A DNA stretch of 64,000 nt, from positions 52,960,924 to 53,024,923 of the forward strand of contig CM056730.1 in NCBI GenBank assembly GCA_029844215.1. The letters are read 5' to 3'. The position numbers were made by a program, and so were the translations under genes. Position 1 is the stretch's first letter; each line of letters opens with the position of its first letter. The notes below the pieces were generated by a model. The model worked only from the letters and a program-made list of their open reading frames with translations, was not told the origin of the DNA and did no database searches. Below are positions 11,881 through 24,965 of the stretch, one piece after another. The DNA is from Przewalskia tangutica (taxonomy: Eukaryota > Streptophyta > Magnoliopsida > Solanales > Solanaceae).

Positions 11881-12983
11881 GCGACATACCGCCGCCGCTG
11901 TATGAACATCCGCCTAGCTATGGAAGGTGAAGAACCCGCAATCGATCTCGTGAGTCAGGCTATCCTACCAGCGCTACCCTCGCCTGACAAGCAGCCGACG
12001 GCCCCGCTGGGCCGCAAGAATAACAATCTCCTGTTAGTACGACACTCTCCCTTATGAAGTTTTCCACAACGCCACACCGAGACTAGGGCGACTCATCCGC
12101 GAGCACTCCTACTCCTCAAAATCTGAAACTCGGGAGCCCGACCGCCCCGAATATCCCGGCGTCCCGGCGTCGCGAGGACCACTCAGATCGGGTGAGGTAC
12201 ATAACTAGTTCACGAGGCGGTCCGCCGAAAGTCACCAAAGGACCTGCTCGCCTCTTCGCGATTCGTCATTCCGCCGATTTCTCCGCCTCACATCCAAGTG
12301 CATAAGCCAGACGCGGCAATGTCCATGCCCGATCAAGAGCTACACCAACAACTTTCGCTAGGTAATCATCGAGCTCAGAATATATCGGCACTCGATCCTC
12401 CATACTAGCTACTTAACGCGGACGCATCGCCAATGAGTCGAACTCCACATTGTACTCCGAACCGCACGCCGCTATGCCGCAACACCAAAAATCTATCGCC
12501 CGAGCCCTCTCATCCGCGAGGCAAGAAATGCGCAAGAAATGCCCCGAGAACTCGCCCTTATACCGGAAGTGCATTCTCTCCCGACAGCTCCCACGAATCA
12601 AACTGGGCCGATCGCAGATCACGCAACCGACGCGAACCTAGGACCACCGACGGTCTCCGATGCCTTGATCACTCACGATCCAGAATCGCTTGATGAACTC
12701 GCGATCATCCTCGTGCCTCGACCCATAAAACTCGCGCCTACAACTCGTAAAATCACGTAGCCTCAAACTATCTCGATCTAAAGTAACCATCGTGCATCGA
12801 ACCGCCGCGGCCCACTTATCCTCAAGTCCGCCACAACCTCGCCATTTATCGCCCACTCAGTAACTCCATCTCCTATGCTCCGCATCGACCGAGGCTCGTG
12901 CATCGTGGTCTCAGAGATCGCCACGCTTTACTCGCAGCCTCCTCGCCGCTTTGCCTTCTTCGCCCGGCGCTTGCGCGAGGCAT
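11880..12983 (-). pseudogene. R5 gag
   Basis: This gag reading frame has its ATG at 12981-12983 on the minus strand, about 185 bp after the PBS. Recognisable parts are EDDREFIKRFW in frame 12638-12856, which corresponds to the N-terminal gag region, and YNVEFDSLA in frame 12413-12622, which is the capsid-like motif shared with R9 (REYSVEFDSLARY) and R10. The frame is broken several times, so no full-length protein is readable. Gag is the only coding capacity of this element. A gag precursor could still be made if the small indels are consensus errors; that is an inference. Several plus-strand open frames here (12433-12760) are antisense shadows. Confidence 0.75.
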
Positions 12984-13165
12984 AATCGTAAAAACGGCAC
13001 GCTGTAGGGTCCAACTTATCACACAAATTTCTAAGGCACGATCTCGTAACGAGAAGAATGGAAACTAATCCTAAATGTCCTATAGCCTCCGATTATAGAT
13101 GGTGCACAACACATCGATAATCAAGACTTACTAGACACGTCGTAGACACTTTCCGAGGACTAATC

Positions 13166-13176
13166 GCCTGATACCA
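13166..13176 (-). other. R5 primer binding site
   Basis: The minus strand reads TGGTATCAGGC, four bases inside the LTR end. This copy keeps the CAG that all other PBS copies in the window lack, and it best matches the initiator-Met tRNA complement. Confidence 0.85.
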
Positions 13177-13892
13177 CTTTTGTCACGACCAACCTGCCCG
13201 CGGATCGTGCCTTACCCGAACCCAAGTAGTCATACATCGAGTAATCACGAACATAAAACAATACATGAAACAAAATGTGAAATGAGACACATTTTACCCG
13301 AAGAAAATCGCTTTCTACATATATATAAATAATTACAAAGTTGAATAGCTTTAATCTTACAACCTCGCCTACAACAAAGCATGCACTTAAGATTTATACA
13401 ACAACTATGACGGACAGGCCCGCCATACCTCGAATGTACAAGAATCCTACATGCACTGTGTGGTAACATACCAAAAGATAAGCCTCCAAGGAACGGAGCT
13501 TCCCAATACGAAATGTGATCCTAAACGCGGATCGACAAATGACGCATTTCTACCGCAGATGAACGCAGCCTCGGCGAGGTCAAGCATAACAGTACCAAGT
13601 ATGTGAAATCAGAAATATCAGAATAAAATCATAGCACTTTATATAAAGCAGAGACATGATGATAACCAAACTACGCTCACTTATAAATAAGCAAATGTAA
13701 GTCGTGACTCACGCCGTAGTCATCCCTCAAATATAACTATGGGTCTCACGCCCGCAACATCAATCATGCCCGTGGAATACCTTCCTCACTGCCGGCAGTC
13801 TATGATATAATTAACACCAAGGGGTACATATGAACACCAAGTCCTACCTGATGCCAAAGTCGTACTAACAATACTATACAACCAAACCACGG

Positions 13893-14102
13893 TTCGACAC
13901 GGCAAGTACGTAAAGCCGACTACCAGATACCAAGGCCGCCACGAGTCGACCGGCAAGTACGAGGGCTAACTACTAGGTACCAAGGCGTCAGATCACGACT
14001 TTGTCACTAATCGAACGGCAAGCGAGAGGGCTAACTACTGTGTACCAAGGCCGAATCAGCCAGAGACGGCAAGTACGGAAGCCACCACTGTGTACCAAGG
14101 CG
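13893..14102. repeat. LTR tandem cassette, type beta (R5 5' LTR)
   Basis: This is the counterpart of 8310-8518, with the same unit order. It gives rise to a spurious plus-strand frame at 14001-14387. Confidence 0.72.
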
Positions 14103-16258
14103 AACAAAGAAGAAACATCCAGAGAGCTAGTCCATGGAATAACACTATCACCGCGAGCGCATCTGCGGAATTCTCCGTCACCGCCAGACGCCCAAGTAAG
14201 TTCTCAACAAGTCAACCGCCTCCACCGAGAGACGCCAGAGTATAAACACAATTCTTGCACAACAAAGGCTATCACAACAAGCATAGGCAAGTTTGACAAC
14301 AACAAGCATAGGCAAGTTATACACAACTCAAGGTACTTCCATTTTATGTCAAAGTCCGTTTTAACTCCTAAAGTACTACGACGTTAAATTCCTTTTAAGA
14401 GATCCATTCCTTTTATAAAAGTCACCCGATACCCTTAGTATAAAAATAGAGTGACTTACATCTTTTAAGTAAACCAAAACAACTTCCATACTTTCCTTTT
14501 AAAAACAAATTAAGGCAATACCATGCCTTCTTTTGACAAAACACTTCTCTTTTAAAGTCAAGTTACCACATTAAAACCAATGATAAAACCCTTCTTTGTT
14601 CTCATAAAGTCGTTATAACTAACTTCCCATAAAGTCGTTATAACACTTTATGTTTTAAACCAATTTAAGACAAAACAATGCCTTTCTTTTCCTAAAGTTC
14701 CAGCTTTGCCTAATTTCAATGCCAAGTTTCTCATTTTCAAAAGGTTTCGTAGTTCATAGTTTTAATCCTTTAAAACATAATTTCTTTAAACAATTTGAGA
14801 AACATATGCCTTATATGTGAGTAGGTTATTCTTGTTTATGATCAATCTTATTAAGCAAACATGATCTAGAAATGTAATATCATTTTGTCTCATCTTAGTT
14901 TCTATGGATGAGGTTTCTACCGTTTTAATAATACTTCATTATTCAATACATTTTCCTTTATTAACGCCGCAGTTGGTTTGTCGATACTCATTCGATTTCA
15001 AATCAAGAAACATTTCTCCTTTTAAAAACTAAGTACTCATTACTCACGAACGAGGTTTCACACAAAATTCATATTAATTCATTCAAGTCAAGTCTCTTAT
15101 CTTTTAAGATCAAGTCTCTTAACTTCTAAAAATCAAGAAACCATTCTCTTTACTACTTTTAAGACGTTATACCTAACTTTCCATAAAGCTAGTATAACTC
15201 TTATGTTTTCAAAACCAAGTATTACTCTTCTTTCAAAACGGTTTCTTAATCTTTGAAATACTTCTAGATTCTTTATTATTCAGGCTTAAGTCAAAAGACA
15301 TTGCCGTAACACTACATTCGCTTAACACACGACGCCTACCGCACTATATATATATTCCTTTAAAATACTTCAAGATTCTTATTATTCGTGATTAAGTCAA
15401 AAGACATCGCCACACGACGCTCACCGCATTACTATATATATATTCTTGTAAAATATCATGCTCAAGAGTATAGAAGAATCACATACCTCGCGACGATTAT
15501 CGACTATAAGCAAAACGCCCACGGCTATAACCCGCTAGCCTTGTCCACCTTCCAAGTAGTACATGCTACTCGCAGTAACATTCAACCAATAAAGGTTATC
15601 ACCATCAGAATACAAATTCCTATGTAAGTACAGATTAATCTTCTACTTATATTCTTCTCGATGTGATTTCACCAAGTCTTTCAGAATATCCTTCTATTAC
15701 GCTCAATACTCTTCTATGAATCTTATATTCATTTCTATACAACTACAAGATGTAATTTCCAATTACACTAGAAGGATAGGATTATTTACCTCGATGAGCC
15801 CAAAATTATCCAAGTTTAACGTCGATCCCGAGCAACGCTTAGCTCCTACTCCGAGTGCTCCAACTGGCCCAAACGACCCTTAGAAGTTCTACGCAACTTC
15901 TACTTAACACTTCAACCGACTATGAAGATTTTCCTTAGTGGTTTCGCTTAGTGGCTAAAGGAAGTATAATAGTATTTCCTGCTCTACGCAGAGAGGTAAC
16001 TCGGGAATACTACAAGGTATTTGGGCCAAGGTATCTGGGCATTATAACAATACTGAGAAGTATTTATACCACAAAAGGGGGTATTATACGAAACCAACTA
16101 GGCAAAAAGGAGGGGGTTTGCTCTGGCCAGTGGCTCACAAAGGGGGTTTCGCCAAGGTCTCTCCATGGTTGACGAGAACCTTTCTAAGAGGGGGGGGGGG
16201 GAAGGATTTTAACACTTAGAACAATTTTGGATGAAGAAGTTCATCAACTAAGGGGGGG

Positions 16259-16266
16259 TATTTATA
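16259..16266 (-). promoter_or_regulatory. R5 LTR TATA box
   Basis: TATAAATA on the minus strand lies about 395 bp into the LTR. The same motif sits at the homologous place in R2 (38954-38961), R7 (32550-32557), R9 (43927-43934), R10 (51215-51222) and R11 (60072-60079). Confidence 0.65.
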
Positions 16267-16665
16267 GGTCAACCAATGGCCAAGATCAATCCAAGTGTTA
16301 GACAAGTGTAGGGCTAGGATTTAACCATGTGGACCTTATCCATCTACCACCAAAATATCACAAAATATCCTACCAACTCCCTTGACCCCAATCTTCCACT
16401 ACCGCTTCACAATTCTTCCAATGTGAGGGTGACACATGTCACCCTCCCGTTGGTCCAAAATGTTTCGTCTCTCGGAAAAATCCGCAAAAATTAAAAATGA
16501 CATAGCCGGAATTTTCCCTTCGCAAGTCTTGTAAAACGTTTCGTCGAAAAACGATTCTTTTCGGCACTTGTGCCCAAATTTCGATCATTTCCAATCCTTA
16601 AGGCTTAAATTATTATACGTACGCCCTCACGTACATACTCTGGAAATACGGGGTATAACATTAGG

Positions 16666-16874
16666 GTTCTTACCCCTCATTTATACTCTTACCCTGAAGC
16701 AGGTGGTATAACGTCTTGGGGGTCTGCCCCTCATTTATACTCTTACCCTAGAGAAGGAAATAAAACAGGTGGTATAACGTCTTGGGGGTTTACCCCTCAT
16801 TTATACTCTTATCCTGGAGAAGGTGGTATAGCGTCTTGGGGGTTTACCCCTCACCTATACTCTTACCCTATCTC
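16666..16874. repeat. Tandem array in R4 LTR
   Basis: There are three to four units of about 60-75 bp. Each contains 'tacccctcatttatactctt', then 'ggtggtataacgtcttgggg'. The last part of one unit is on the other side of R5 (about 7580-7601), which shows that R5 inserted inside the array. Confidence 0.82.
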
Positions 16875-18912
16875 TATCGGCCATCATACAATAATAAGCA
16901 AGTTAGAAATCCCCCTAACTTCTTATTAGTCTTATTCGTCTACACTCTCATTTTAGTTTACTTAAGGCACTAACATGTATTTTATAAAAATCCGGGAATT
17001 TAACCCAAAGTACTACGTACTTCATCCTTTTAAAAAAATGACTCATTTTCATATAGAACTTCCAAGATACTATAAACCGTAGTATCAAGTCAAAATTACG
17101 TTTCAAGACAAGTCACAATACCTTTAAACATAAAGTTAGGTTTCTAAATCAAGTGACTCCTTTTATTATAAAACCTTAGGCAATTGATTCCTTAAAAATC
17201 AAATTGCCATTTCATTATAATTAAGTCATTTATCTTTCCATAAAGCAAATATAACCAACTCCCCATAAAGTCGTTACATTCGCTTTATACCTTAGCCATA
17301 AACAATTTCCTATCCAAGGGACTTATACGTTTAAAACGAAACAAGTATCTCATACTTTAAAACTCTTCAAGTCCCTTTACTTTAATAAAACATTTGACAT
17401 CCTTAATACTTTCAAGAAGTGAGTTAATCTACTAACTCACCCGGCTTGGCTATTCATAAAACTAGTAAAGGATATCAAGGTCATGTACGTCTACCGTACT
17501 ATATACGTACAACTAGTCATGCTCAAAAGATAGGAAAGTTCTACATACCTCGTCGGGTCAAACCACTTGCCAAGTACAAAGTCCCGCCCGTAGTATGTCA
17601 ACCTATAATATTCACAATACGTCTATTAAAGCCTTTCTTCAAACGTAGAATATTATAAGTGTCAAGTCGCTAAATTCTACGAAAAATCGGACATCACCTC
17701 CTTTGTTTTTACTAACTTTGCCACCTTTTTCAAGGCCGAATACAATAACCAAACACGCCACATTTAAGGCACAATCAAAGCAATTAATCAATAGCGGATT
17801 ACATGCCTACTAGACGTGTAAAATTCCGCCCCACAAACGATAACAAACTAATACAACTACTAGTCCAATTTTCGGCCATAATGAATACAACAATACCAAT
17901 TCTTATCCAATTTCCATTTCAATCCAAATTGGTAGCATAACATGATATCAAGTCGCATTTGATTATAACTACCATAATCTTCAAATAAGTGACATGCGCA
18001 TTTCTAATAAAAGACCAATTAGTAATCCAATCTTCAAGTGGCTTGTATAACATTTCGGATTTAAGCTACAAGCAATCCATAATACTTATAAACTTCAACA
18101 TATCAACTTCATGCTAGCAACATGTAAAGCTAACAACAACAATATAATTATATAATCTTGTAACACCTTTAAAAGACAAGATTATACCTCAATGAACCTT
18201 AATCCAACTCCAACCAAGTCGCTTCCTTAGTAGTTTAGAGCCTCTCCAAGATACTTCAATCCGCCATTGCTGAGACCCTTAGAACAACACCAGCAATTAT
18301 CCTTCAAATCTCCAAACAAAACCTAGAAAGACAACTAGGTTTTCGTTTTGCGACTAACCCGTAAACTATCTTTTTCCAAGATTTTTCTATTGAGATATGT
18401 TTACAATACACATAAGAACCTTGGTTTAAAGTGGGGAGCTAAAAGAACAAGGAACAAATATTTTTCTTTTTCTTTGGACAAGAACCCGAGAGCTAAGCTT
18501 TGTGTTCTTCAATCTTTGTGAAATTTGGCTAAGTGTTAAGCTCACTCTTTCTACTAGTAGTAATATATAGCACATTGGATGGTCAAGATATGAACAATTG
18601 GGTGGCTTGGATAAGCTCTTAGTAAAAATCAAGACTTTGTGGGTCCTTTGACCAAGTCAAATCTCTCAAGCTTCAAGTTGCAAGACTTTAGTCATACAAG
18701 ACTATGGTCAATGACCATCTTAGCCATGGCATTTTCGTCCAAGGCATCTCTAAGAGGGGGTGACACATGTCGCCCTCCCATTCGTCACAATAATAAATTT
18801 TCCGACAATTTCATATTTCCGATAAAATTTTACAAGTCTCAAATCTTAACACTTGTGAGTTCTTACTTACGTTCTTAAAACATGTCATGTAATTACTGGT
18901 GTAATAGCTTAT

Positions 18913-20162
18913 CCTTTTACAAACTCGCCACAACAGTTGTTATGCACTCTAAGAGTTTTATAACAACAACTATGACGGCACAGTGGCCCCGCCATACCCC
19001 GAATGTACAAGAACCTGCTGCACTGTGGTAACATACCAAAAGATAAGCCTCCGAGAAACGGGCTTCCTAATACGCCAATCGTGATCCTATGAGCGAGGAT
19101 CCACAACCGATGTACTTACTCGCGACATTTAACGCAGCCTCAAGGAGGTCAAGACAACAGTACCAAGTAGGTGAAATCAAAATATCAGAATGAAATCATA
19201 ATAGTCTATATAAAGCAGGAGACATGTATGATAACCAAACTACAGTACACAACATATAAGCAGTCATGTCAAGTCAGGGACTCACGCCCTCCAAGTCATC
19301 ACTCAAAATATATCCATGGGTCTCACGCCCACAACATCAATCGTGCCCGTGGAATTCCTTCCTCACTGCCGCAGTCTATGATAGAACAACACCAAGGAGT
19401 ACACATGAACACCGTGTCCCACCGGTCATAAAACCGCACGGCAAGTACGGGCTAACTACTGATACCAAAGCCGCATCATCGATCGATCGGCAAGTACGAA
19501 ATCCAACTACTAGATACCAAGGCCGCACTAACAATACTATGCAACCAAACCACGGCCGACACTGTGGCAAGTACGAAAGCCGACTACTGTGTACCGCGTC
19601 GTGTCACGAGTCGACCGGCAAGCACGGCTAAATACTGTGTACCAAGGTCGTGTCACGAGACTTCGCCACTAAATCGAACGGCAAGTGCGAAGGCTAACTA
19701 CTGTGTACTAAGGCCGAATCACCACGAAACGGGCAAGTACGAAAGTCAACCACCGATACCAAGGCCGAATCAAGAAAACCTCGCGGAGAGCTAGTCCATG
19801 GAATAACGCTACCAATGCGAGCGCACTGTGGAATCCTCCACACCGCTGCAGACGCCCAAGTAAGATCATAACAAATCAACCGCCTCCATCGAGAGACGCG
19901 GTGGTATAGAAATACAATCGCACAACAAGGCTATCACACGCAAACATAGGTAAGTTACACCTAACTCGAGGTACTTTCATTTTACGCCAAAGTCCGTGTT
20001 TTAATCCCCAAAGTACTACGACATTAAATTCTTTTAAAAGACTTATTTCTTTTACAGAGGTCACCCGATACCGTAGTATTAAAATAGAGTGACTAACACT
20101 TTTAAGTAAAACAACACACTTTCCTTTTATAATCAAGAACAACATTCTTTTCCAAAGTTCAT
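18913..20162 (-). mobile_element. R3 solo LTR, second segment
   Basis: The R3 LTR continues after R4. It holds tandem cassette beta at about 19436-19768 and a truncated, single-copy CATAGGTAAGTT block, and ends at the R6 duplication TTCAT (20158-20162). There are no genes; the frames at 19171-19879 run through cassette repeats. Confidence 0.82.
19436..19768. repeat. LTR tandem cassette, type beta (R3)
   Basis: About seven degenerate units carry 'cggcaagtacg', 'ctaactactg' and 'taccaaggccg'. This is more units than in either R5 LTR. Confidence 0.75.
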
Positions 20163-23100
20163 CACACGACCGATCCTGCTCGTGGATCGTGCCTTACCCG
20201 CACCCAAGTAGTCATACATCGAGTAATCAACTAATATAAAAACAAGACATGAAACAATTATCGAAAGAGAACAGATTATCCATGAAAATATCGCTTTCAG
20301 ACGTATATATAATAAAACTTGAACAGCTACATCCCCATTTACAAACTCGCCACAACAAAGATTACATGCACTTAAGAATGTAATAACACCTATGACGGAC
20401 AGTGGCTCGCCATACCCCGAATGTACAAGAACCTACAACTCAGTGGAAACATACTAAAAGATAAGCTCCGAGAAACGGAGCTTCCTAATACGCTGAACTG
20501 TGATCCTATGAGCGAGGATCAACAACCGTGCATTCTACCGCGCATGAACGCAGCCTCAAGGAGGTCAAGATAACATGTACTAAGTATGTGAAATCAAAAA
20601 TATCAGTAAATGAAATCATAATACTAAAATAAAACAGATACATGTATGATAACAAAACTAAGCTTCACAACATAAAACAATATGTCAAATCAGTGGACTC
20701 ACGCTCAAAGTCATCCTCACGCCTGGAACTCCTTCCTCACCGCCAGCAGCCTAGGTATAAATCGTGGTGATACGATAACATGTCTCGCCCATCCTACGGG
20801 ACTCGAGGTGGAATCGTGGAATACATGTCTCGACCCATCTCACGGGACTCGATAGGAATCGATGGAATACACGTTCTCGCCCATCTCGCGACTCGACAGG
20901 AATCGACATGCCTACCATCTCACGGGCTCGATAGGAATCGATGGAATACATGTCTCGCCCATCTCGTGGTACTCGAGCAGAATCGTGACATGTCTCTACC
21001 ATCTCACGGACTCGACAGAATCGCACACGCCTCGCCGCCCATCTCACGACTCGACAGAATCGTGACACGCCTCGCCCATCTCACGGGACTCGATAGGAAT
21101 AGTATGGAATACATTCCTGCTCATCCCATGAACGCGTGTCGTAGAAATACATTCCCGGTTCATCCCATGAACGCGGTATAGAATTGACCATAACATTTAA
21201 ACGCTCTTTTAAGACAGATTAAGATAATACCATGTTTTCCTTTTTAAAAACAACTAAGGCAATATTATGCCTTTATTTTTAAACCAAAACACTTTCCTTC
21301 TTAAAGTCAAGTAACAACATTCTTTTCCAAAAGTTCAAGTTTGCCTAATTTCATATACTCAAGTTTCTCATTTTCGAAAGGTTTCGTAGTTCATAGTCTT
21401 AATCACTTAACAACATAATTCTCTTTTAAAACAATTTGAGTAACATATGCCTTATGTGTGAGTAGGTCATTCTTGTTTATAACAATCCTTATTACAGCAG
21501 CCATGATCTAGGAAATGTAATACAATTTTGTCTTATCTTAGCTTCTATGCAGATGGAGGTTTCTACTGGTTTTAATATAATTACTTATTTGTCAATACAT
21601 TTTCCTTTATTAACGCTGCAGTGGTTCGTTCGATACTTATTCTCATTTCAAATCAAGAAACATTATTCCTTTTTAAAAACCAAGTACTTATTACTCACGA
21701 ATGAGGTTTCACACTTTTTAACAAAATTCATATCAATTCAATTAAGTCAAGTCGCTTATCTTTTAAGATCAAGTCTATTAACTTCTAAAGTCAATAAACC
21801 ATTCTTTTTATCTCTCTTAAGTCGTTATACCTAACTTCCCATAAAGCTAGTATAACTCTTAAGCTTTCAAAACCAAGTATTATTCTTCTTTCACAAATGA
21901 TTCTTAATTCTTTTGTAATACTTCAAGATTCTTTATTATTTAAAACTCAAGTCAAAAGACATTGAAGTAAAACCACGTTCAGTTAACACACGTACGTCTA
22001 CCGTACTATATATATATTCTTTTAAAATATCATGCTCAAGAGGATAGGAAGAATCACATACCTCGCGACGATTATCGACTATTAGCAAATAACTCCAAAG
22101 TAATCAGAATCCCGCTAGCCTTTTCCACCCTTCGAGTAATACGCCACTCGCAGCATTTCAACCTATAACGGCCATATAAGTCTATCAACGCCTAGACTAC
22201 TCAGAGAATAATTCTAGATACGCATTCCTTATTCTACGTAAAATTGGGCAAAGACTTCCTACCCCGCCAAACTACACAAGTTCATCAGAATACAAATTCT
22301 ATGTAAGCATACTTTCTTCTTTAATATTCTTCCGATGTGATTTCAATTCAATTCTCTTCTTATACTATCCTTCTATATATCTTATACTCATTTCTATACT
22401 ACTACAAAGATGTAATTTCCAATTACAATAAAAGGACAATAGTATTTAATTCGATAAGCCCAAAATTATCCAAGTTTTAATGTCGATCCCGAGCAACGCT
22501 TAGCTCCTATTCGAACGCCCAACCCGCTACAAACAACCCTTAGAAGTTCTATGCAACTTCTTCTTAATACTTCAACCCGCATGAGGATTTTCCTTAGGGT
22601 TTCGCTTTGGATCAAGGGAAGTATAATAGTATTTCGGGCTTTTAGTATGTGTAACTCGAATACTACAAGGTATCTGGGTCAAGGTATTTTGAATAGTAAC
22701 AATACTGAGAATACTTTTCTACCAAGGGGTGTGTTTGGCTAGCACCACTGTGAGTGGGGTTTCACCCAAGGCCTCACAAAGGGGAGGGAGCTCTTGGACG
22801 AGAGCTTTGCTAAGAGGAGGGATTTTTAGACTTGGAAAATGATTTGTGGACGAAGAAATCCTTCAACTAAGCTGGGTATTTATAGCCAATCAATGGCCAA
22901 GATTAAGGCAGTGGAGGGTGGAGATTTGGACAAGTGTTGTGTGGGTCCCACTTGCTCATCTACTACACAAAATATCACAAAATATCCTACCTAATCCTTG
23001 ACCAAAAAGAAAGTCAAAAAACGTGCCTTGATCGTCCATTAATTTCCGCCACTGGAGGTGACACTTGTCACCCTCTCGCTGGTCCAAAATATTTCATCTC

Positions 23101-23273
23101 TGAAAAATCCGCAAAAATAATAAATGTTGCAACCGTATTTTTCCTTCGCAAAGTCCGAAAACGCTTCGAAAAACGATTATTTTCGCATTGGCACAAATTT
23201 CGGCCCTAATGCCTACTTATAAAAACTTCAGACGCACGCCCTCACGCATATACTGGAAATACGGGGTATAACA
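20163..23273 (-). mobile_element. R6: solo LTR inside R3
   Basis: R6 is 3.11 kb, from 'cacacgacc' to 'ggggtataaca', with the perfect target duplication TTCAT (20158-20162 and 23274-23278). There is no PBS or internal DNA. It contains cassette gamma and the TGACA inverted repeat near 23056-23077. Confidence 0.87.
20775..21182. repeat. LTR tandem cassette, type gamma (R6)
   Basis: Roughly nine units of about 40-45 bp carry 'tctcgcccatctcacggg', 'actcgataggaatc' and 'gaatacatg'. The last two units diverge ('ttcatcccatgaacgcg'). Repetitive frames on both strands (20751-21181) result from the array and are not genes. Confidence 0.82.
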
Positions 23274-23278
23274 TTCAT

Positions 23279-24269
23279 GTTTGCCTAATTTCAAATACTC
23301 AAGTCTCTTATTTTCGAAAGATTTCATAGTTCATAGTCTTAATCACTTAACAACGTAATCTCTTTTAAACAATTGAGTAACATATGTCTTATATGTGAGG
23401 AGGTTATTCTTGTTTATCACAATCTTATTAAAGCACCATGATCTAGAAAATGTAATATCATTTTGTCTTATCTTAGCTTCTATGCAGATGGAGGTTTCTA
23501 CCGGTTTTAATAATAATTAATTAGTCAATACATTTTCCTTTATTAATGCCGCAGCCGTTTGTTCGATACTGCTTCATTCCCGAAAATCAATATAACATTA
23601 TTCCTTTTAAAACCCCAATTACCCATTTCTCATAAAAGCGGTTTCACAACTTTTTAACACCAACCAAGTCATTACTAATTCACATCAAGTCATTTATCTT
23701 TTAAAAACCACCAACCATTCCTTTACCCACATAAATTTGTTATAACAAACTTCCCATAAAGCCGTTATAACACTTTATGTTGTAAACCAACTAAATTCAA
23801 CTTTACACACATGACGTCTACCGTACATAGTTCACAACATATCATGCTAGAAAAGATAGGAAGAGGTTCACATACCTCGCGACGATTATCGATAATTAGT
23901 AAAACGCCCAAGTACTATAACCTTGCTAGCCTTTTCCACCCTTCAAGTGTATCACGCTCCTCGTTGTACTTTAACCTATATTGCCCCTAAAACGCCTATA
24001 AACTTCTAGAACACTTCAGAGAATATTCTAAATACAAGATTCCTTATTCTACGTAAAATTCGCAAAGACCTCCCCGCAACCACATAAATCTCTCCTCTAC
24101 TCAAAGCCCGCTACTGTGCCAACAACTCCTGGTGAGGGTTACACGCCTAACCTGACGTACAATTATACTTCATATTAATACTACACAAGTTCATCAGAAT
24201 ACAATCCAATGTAAATACAATTCAACTTTATAATCATCCTTCCAATATATCTTATACTCAATTCTAATT
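23279..24269 (-). mobile_element. R3 solo LTR, third segment
   Basis: The R3 LTR resumes after R6 at 'gtttgcctaatttc' and ends at the R7 target site. It is AT-rich LTR body with the 'gatctagaaaatgtaat' and 'catacctcgcgacgattatc' blocks common to the family. No coding content. Confidence 0.82.
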
Positions 24270-24750
24270 TGTCACGACCAACCTGCCCGTGATCGTGCCT
24301 TACCCTGCACCCTAGTGATACAACATCGAGAAAATCAGCGGAAATAAAAACATGAACATGAATTAAGAGACAAGATAAATAAACAGTCAACCAAAACAGC
24401 TTGTTTCATCATATATATACATAAATACCCGAATGCTTATCCTTTACAAACCCCGCCACAACAAAGGCATGCACTTAAGATTTTTACAATAGCTATGACG
24501 GACAGGCCCCGCCATACCCTCAATGTATAAGAATCCATGCATCGTGGTAATATACCAAAAGATAAGCCTCAAGAAATGGGGCTTCCGACACGAATCGTGA
24601 TCTCATGAGCGAGGATCCACAACCGATGTATTTCCACTCAGATGTAACGCAGCTTCGGGCGAGGTCGCATAACAGTACCAAGTATGTGAAATCAGAAAAG
24701 ATCAGAATGAAATCATAATAGTCTATATAAAGTGCGAGACATGTATGATA

Positions 24751-24965
24751 AATCCGATGAAATACGTGTCCTCGCCATCTCGCGACTCGGTAATCGATGA
24801 AATACGCTGTCCTCGCCATCTCGTGACTCGTAAAAATCGATGAAATACGTGTCCTCGCCATCTCGCGACTTGTATAATCAAATGGAATACGTGTCCTCGC
24901 CATCTCGGGACTCGTATAATCAAATGAAATACGTGTCTCGCCCATCTCGTGACTTGCAGAATCGC
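24751..24965. repeat. LTR tandem cassette, type gamma (R7 3' LTR)
   Basis: Five units of about 42 bp carry 'gaaatacgtgtcctcgcc', 'atctcgcgactcg' and 'taatc'. The R7 5' LTR has the matching array at 30279-30485. The minus frames 24520-24969 and 24723-24923 simply read through it. Confidence 0.82.

Larger units (their letters stand above)
7602..16660 (-). mobile_element. R5: complete gag-only (TR-GAG-like) LTR retrotransposon
   Basis: R5 is a 9.06 kb element. The 3' LTR is 7602-11078, the internal region 11079-13180 and the 5' LTR 13181-16660. The target duplication TTAGG is perfect (7597-7601 and 16661-16665). The internal region is only about 2.1 kb: PBS (13166-13176), gag, a non-coding linker and PPT. 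I found no protease, RT, RNase H or integrase motif. The layout matches the terminal-repeat retrotransposon with GAG (TR-GAG) class, which is presumably mobilised in trans by an autonomous relative. Confidence 0.88.
13181..16660 (-). mobile_element. R5 5' LTR
   Basis: This 3,480 bp LTR is the promoter copy for R5. The TATA motif (TATAAATA on minus) is at 16259-16266, and a GAGGGTGACA/TGTCACCCTC inverted repeat is at about 16425-16446. The long run of G at about 16189-16201 (minus strand C) lies between the TATA motif and the body of the LTR. Cassette beta is at 13893-14102. Confidence 0.87.
6982..18907 (-). mobile_element. R4: divergent solo LTR inside R3, split by R5
   Basis: The low end TGTCACGAC is at 6982 and the high end is about 18907 (ggtgtaata, a variant terminus). 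The duplication CTTAT is at 6977-6981 and 18908-18912. R4's own DNA is 6982-7601 plus 16666-18907, about 2.86 kb. The central and high-coordinate parts (about 17400-18900) differ clearly from other LTRs here, so it is a distinct subfamily. It has a short tandem array at 16666-16874. No internal region is present. Confidence 0.82.

Noticed and set aside
16189..16201. Long G run as a possible G-quadruplex
   Set aside because: It is a single homopolymer, its length differs from the partner LTR (10629-10636), and it may be a sequencing length error.
20751..21181. Overlapping repetitive open frames on both strands (105 and 133 codons)
   Set aside because: They read through the gamma tandem array of the R6 LTR. 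Periodic DNA keeps frames open by chance, and no start context or homology is seen.
24751..24965. Regular direct repeats resembling a CRISPR array
   Set aside because: The units are contiguous and degenerate with no unique spacers, they lie in an LTR and are duplicated in its partner, and the DNA is plant.
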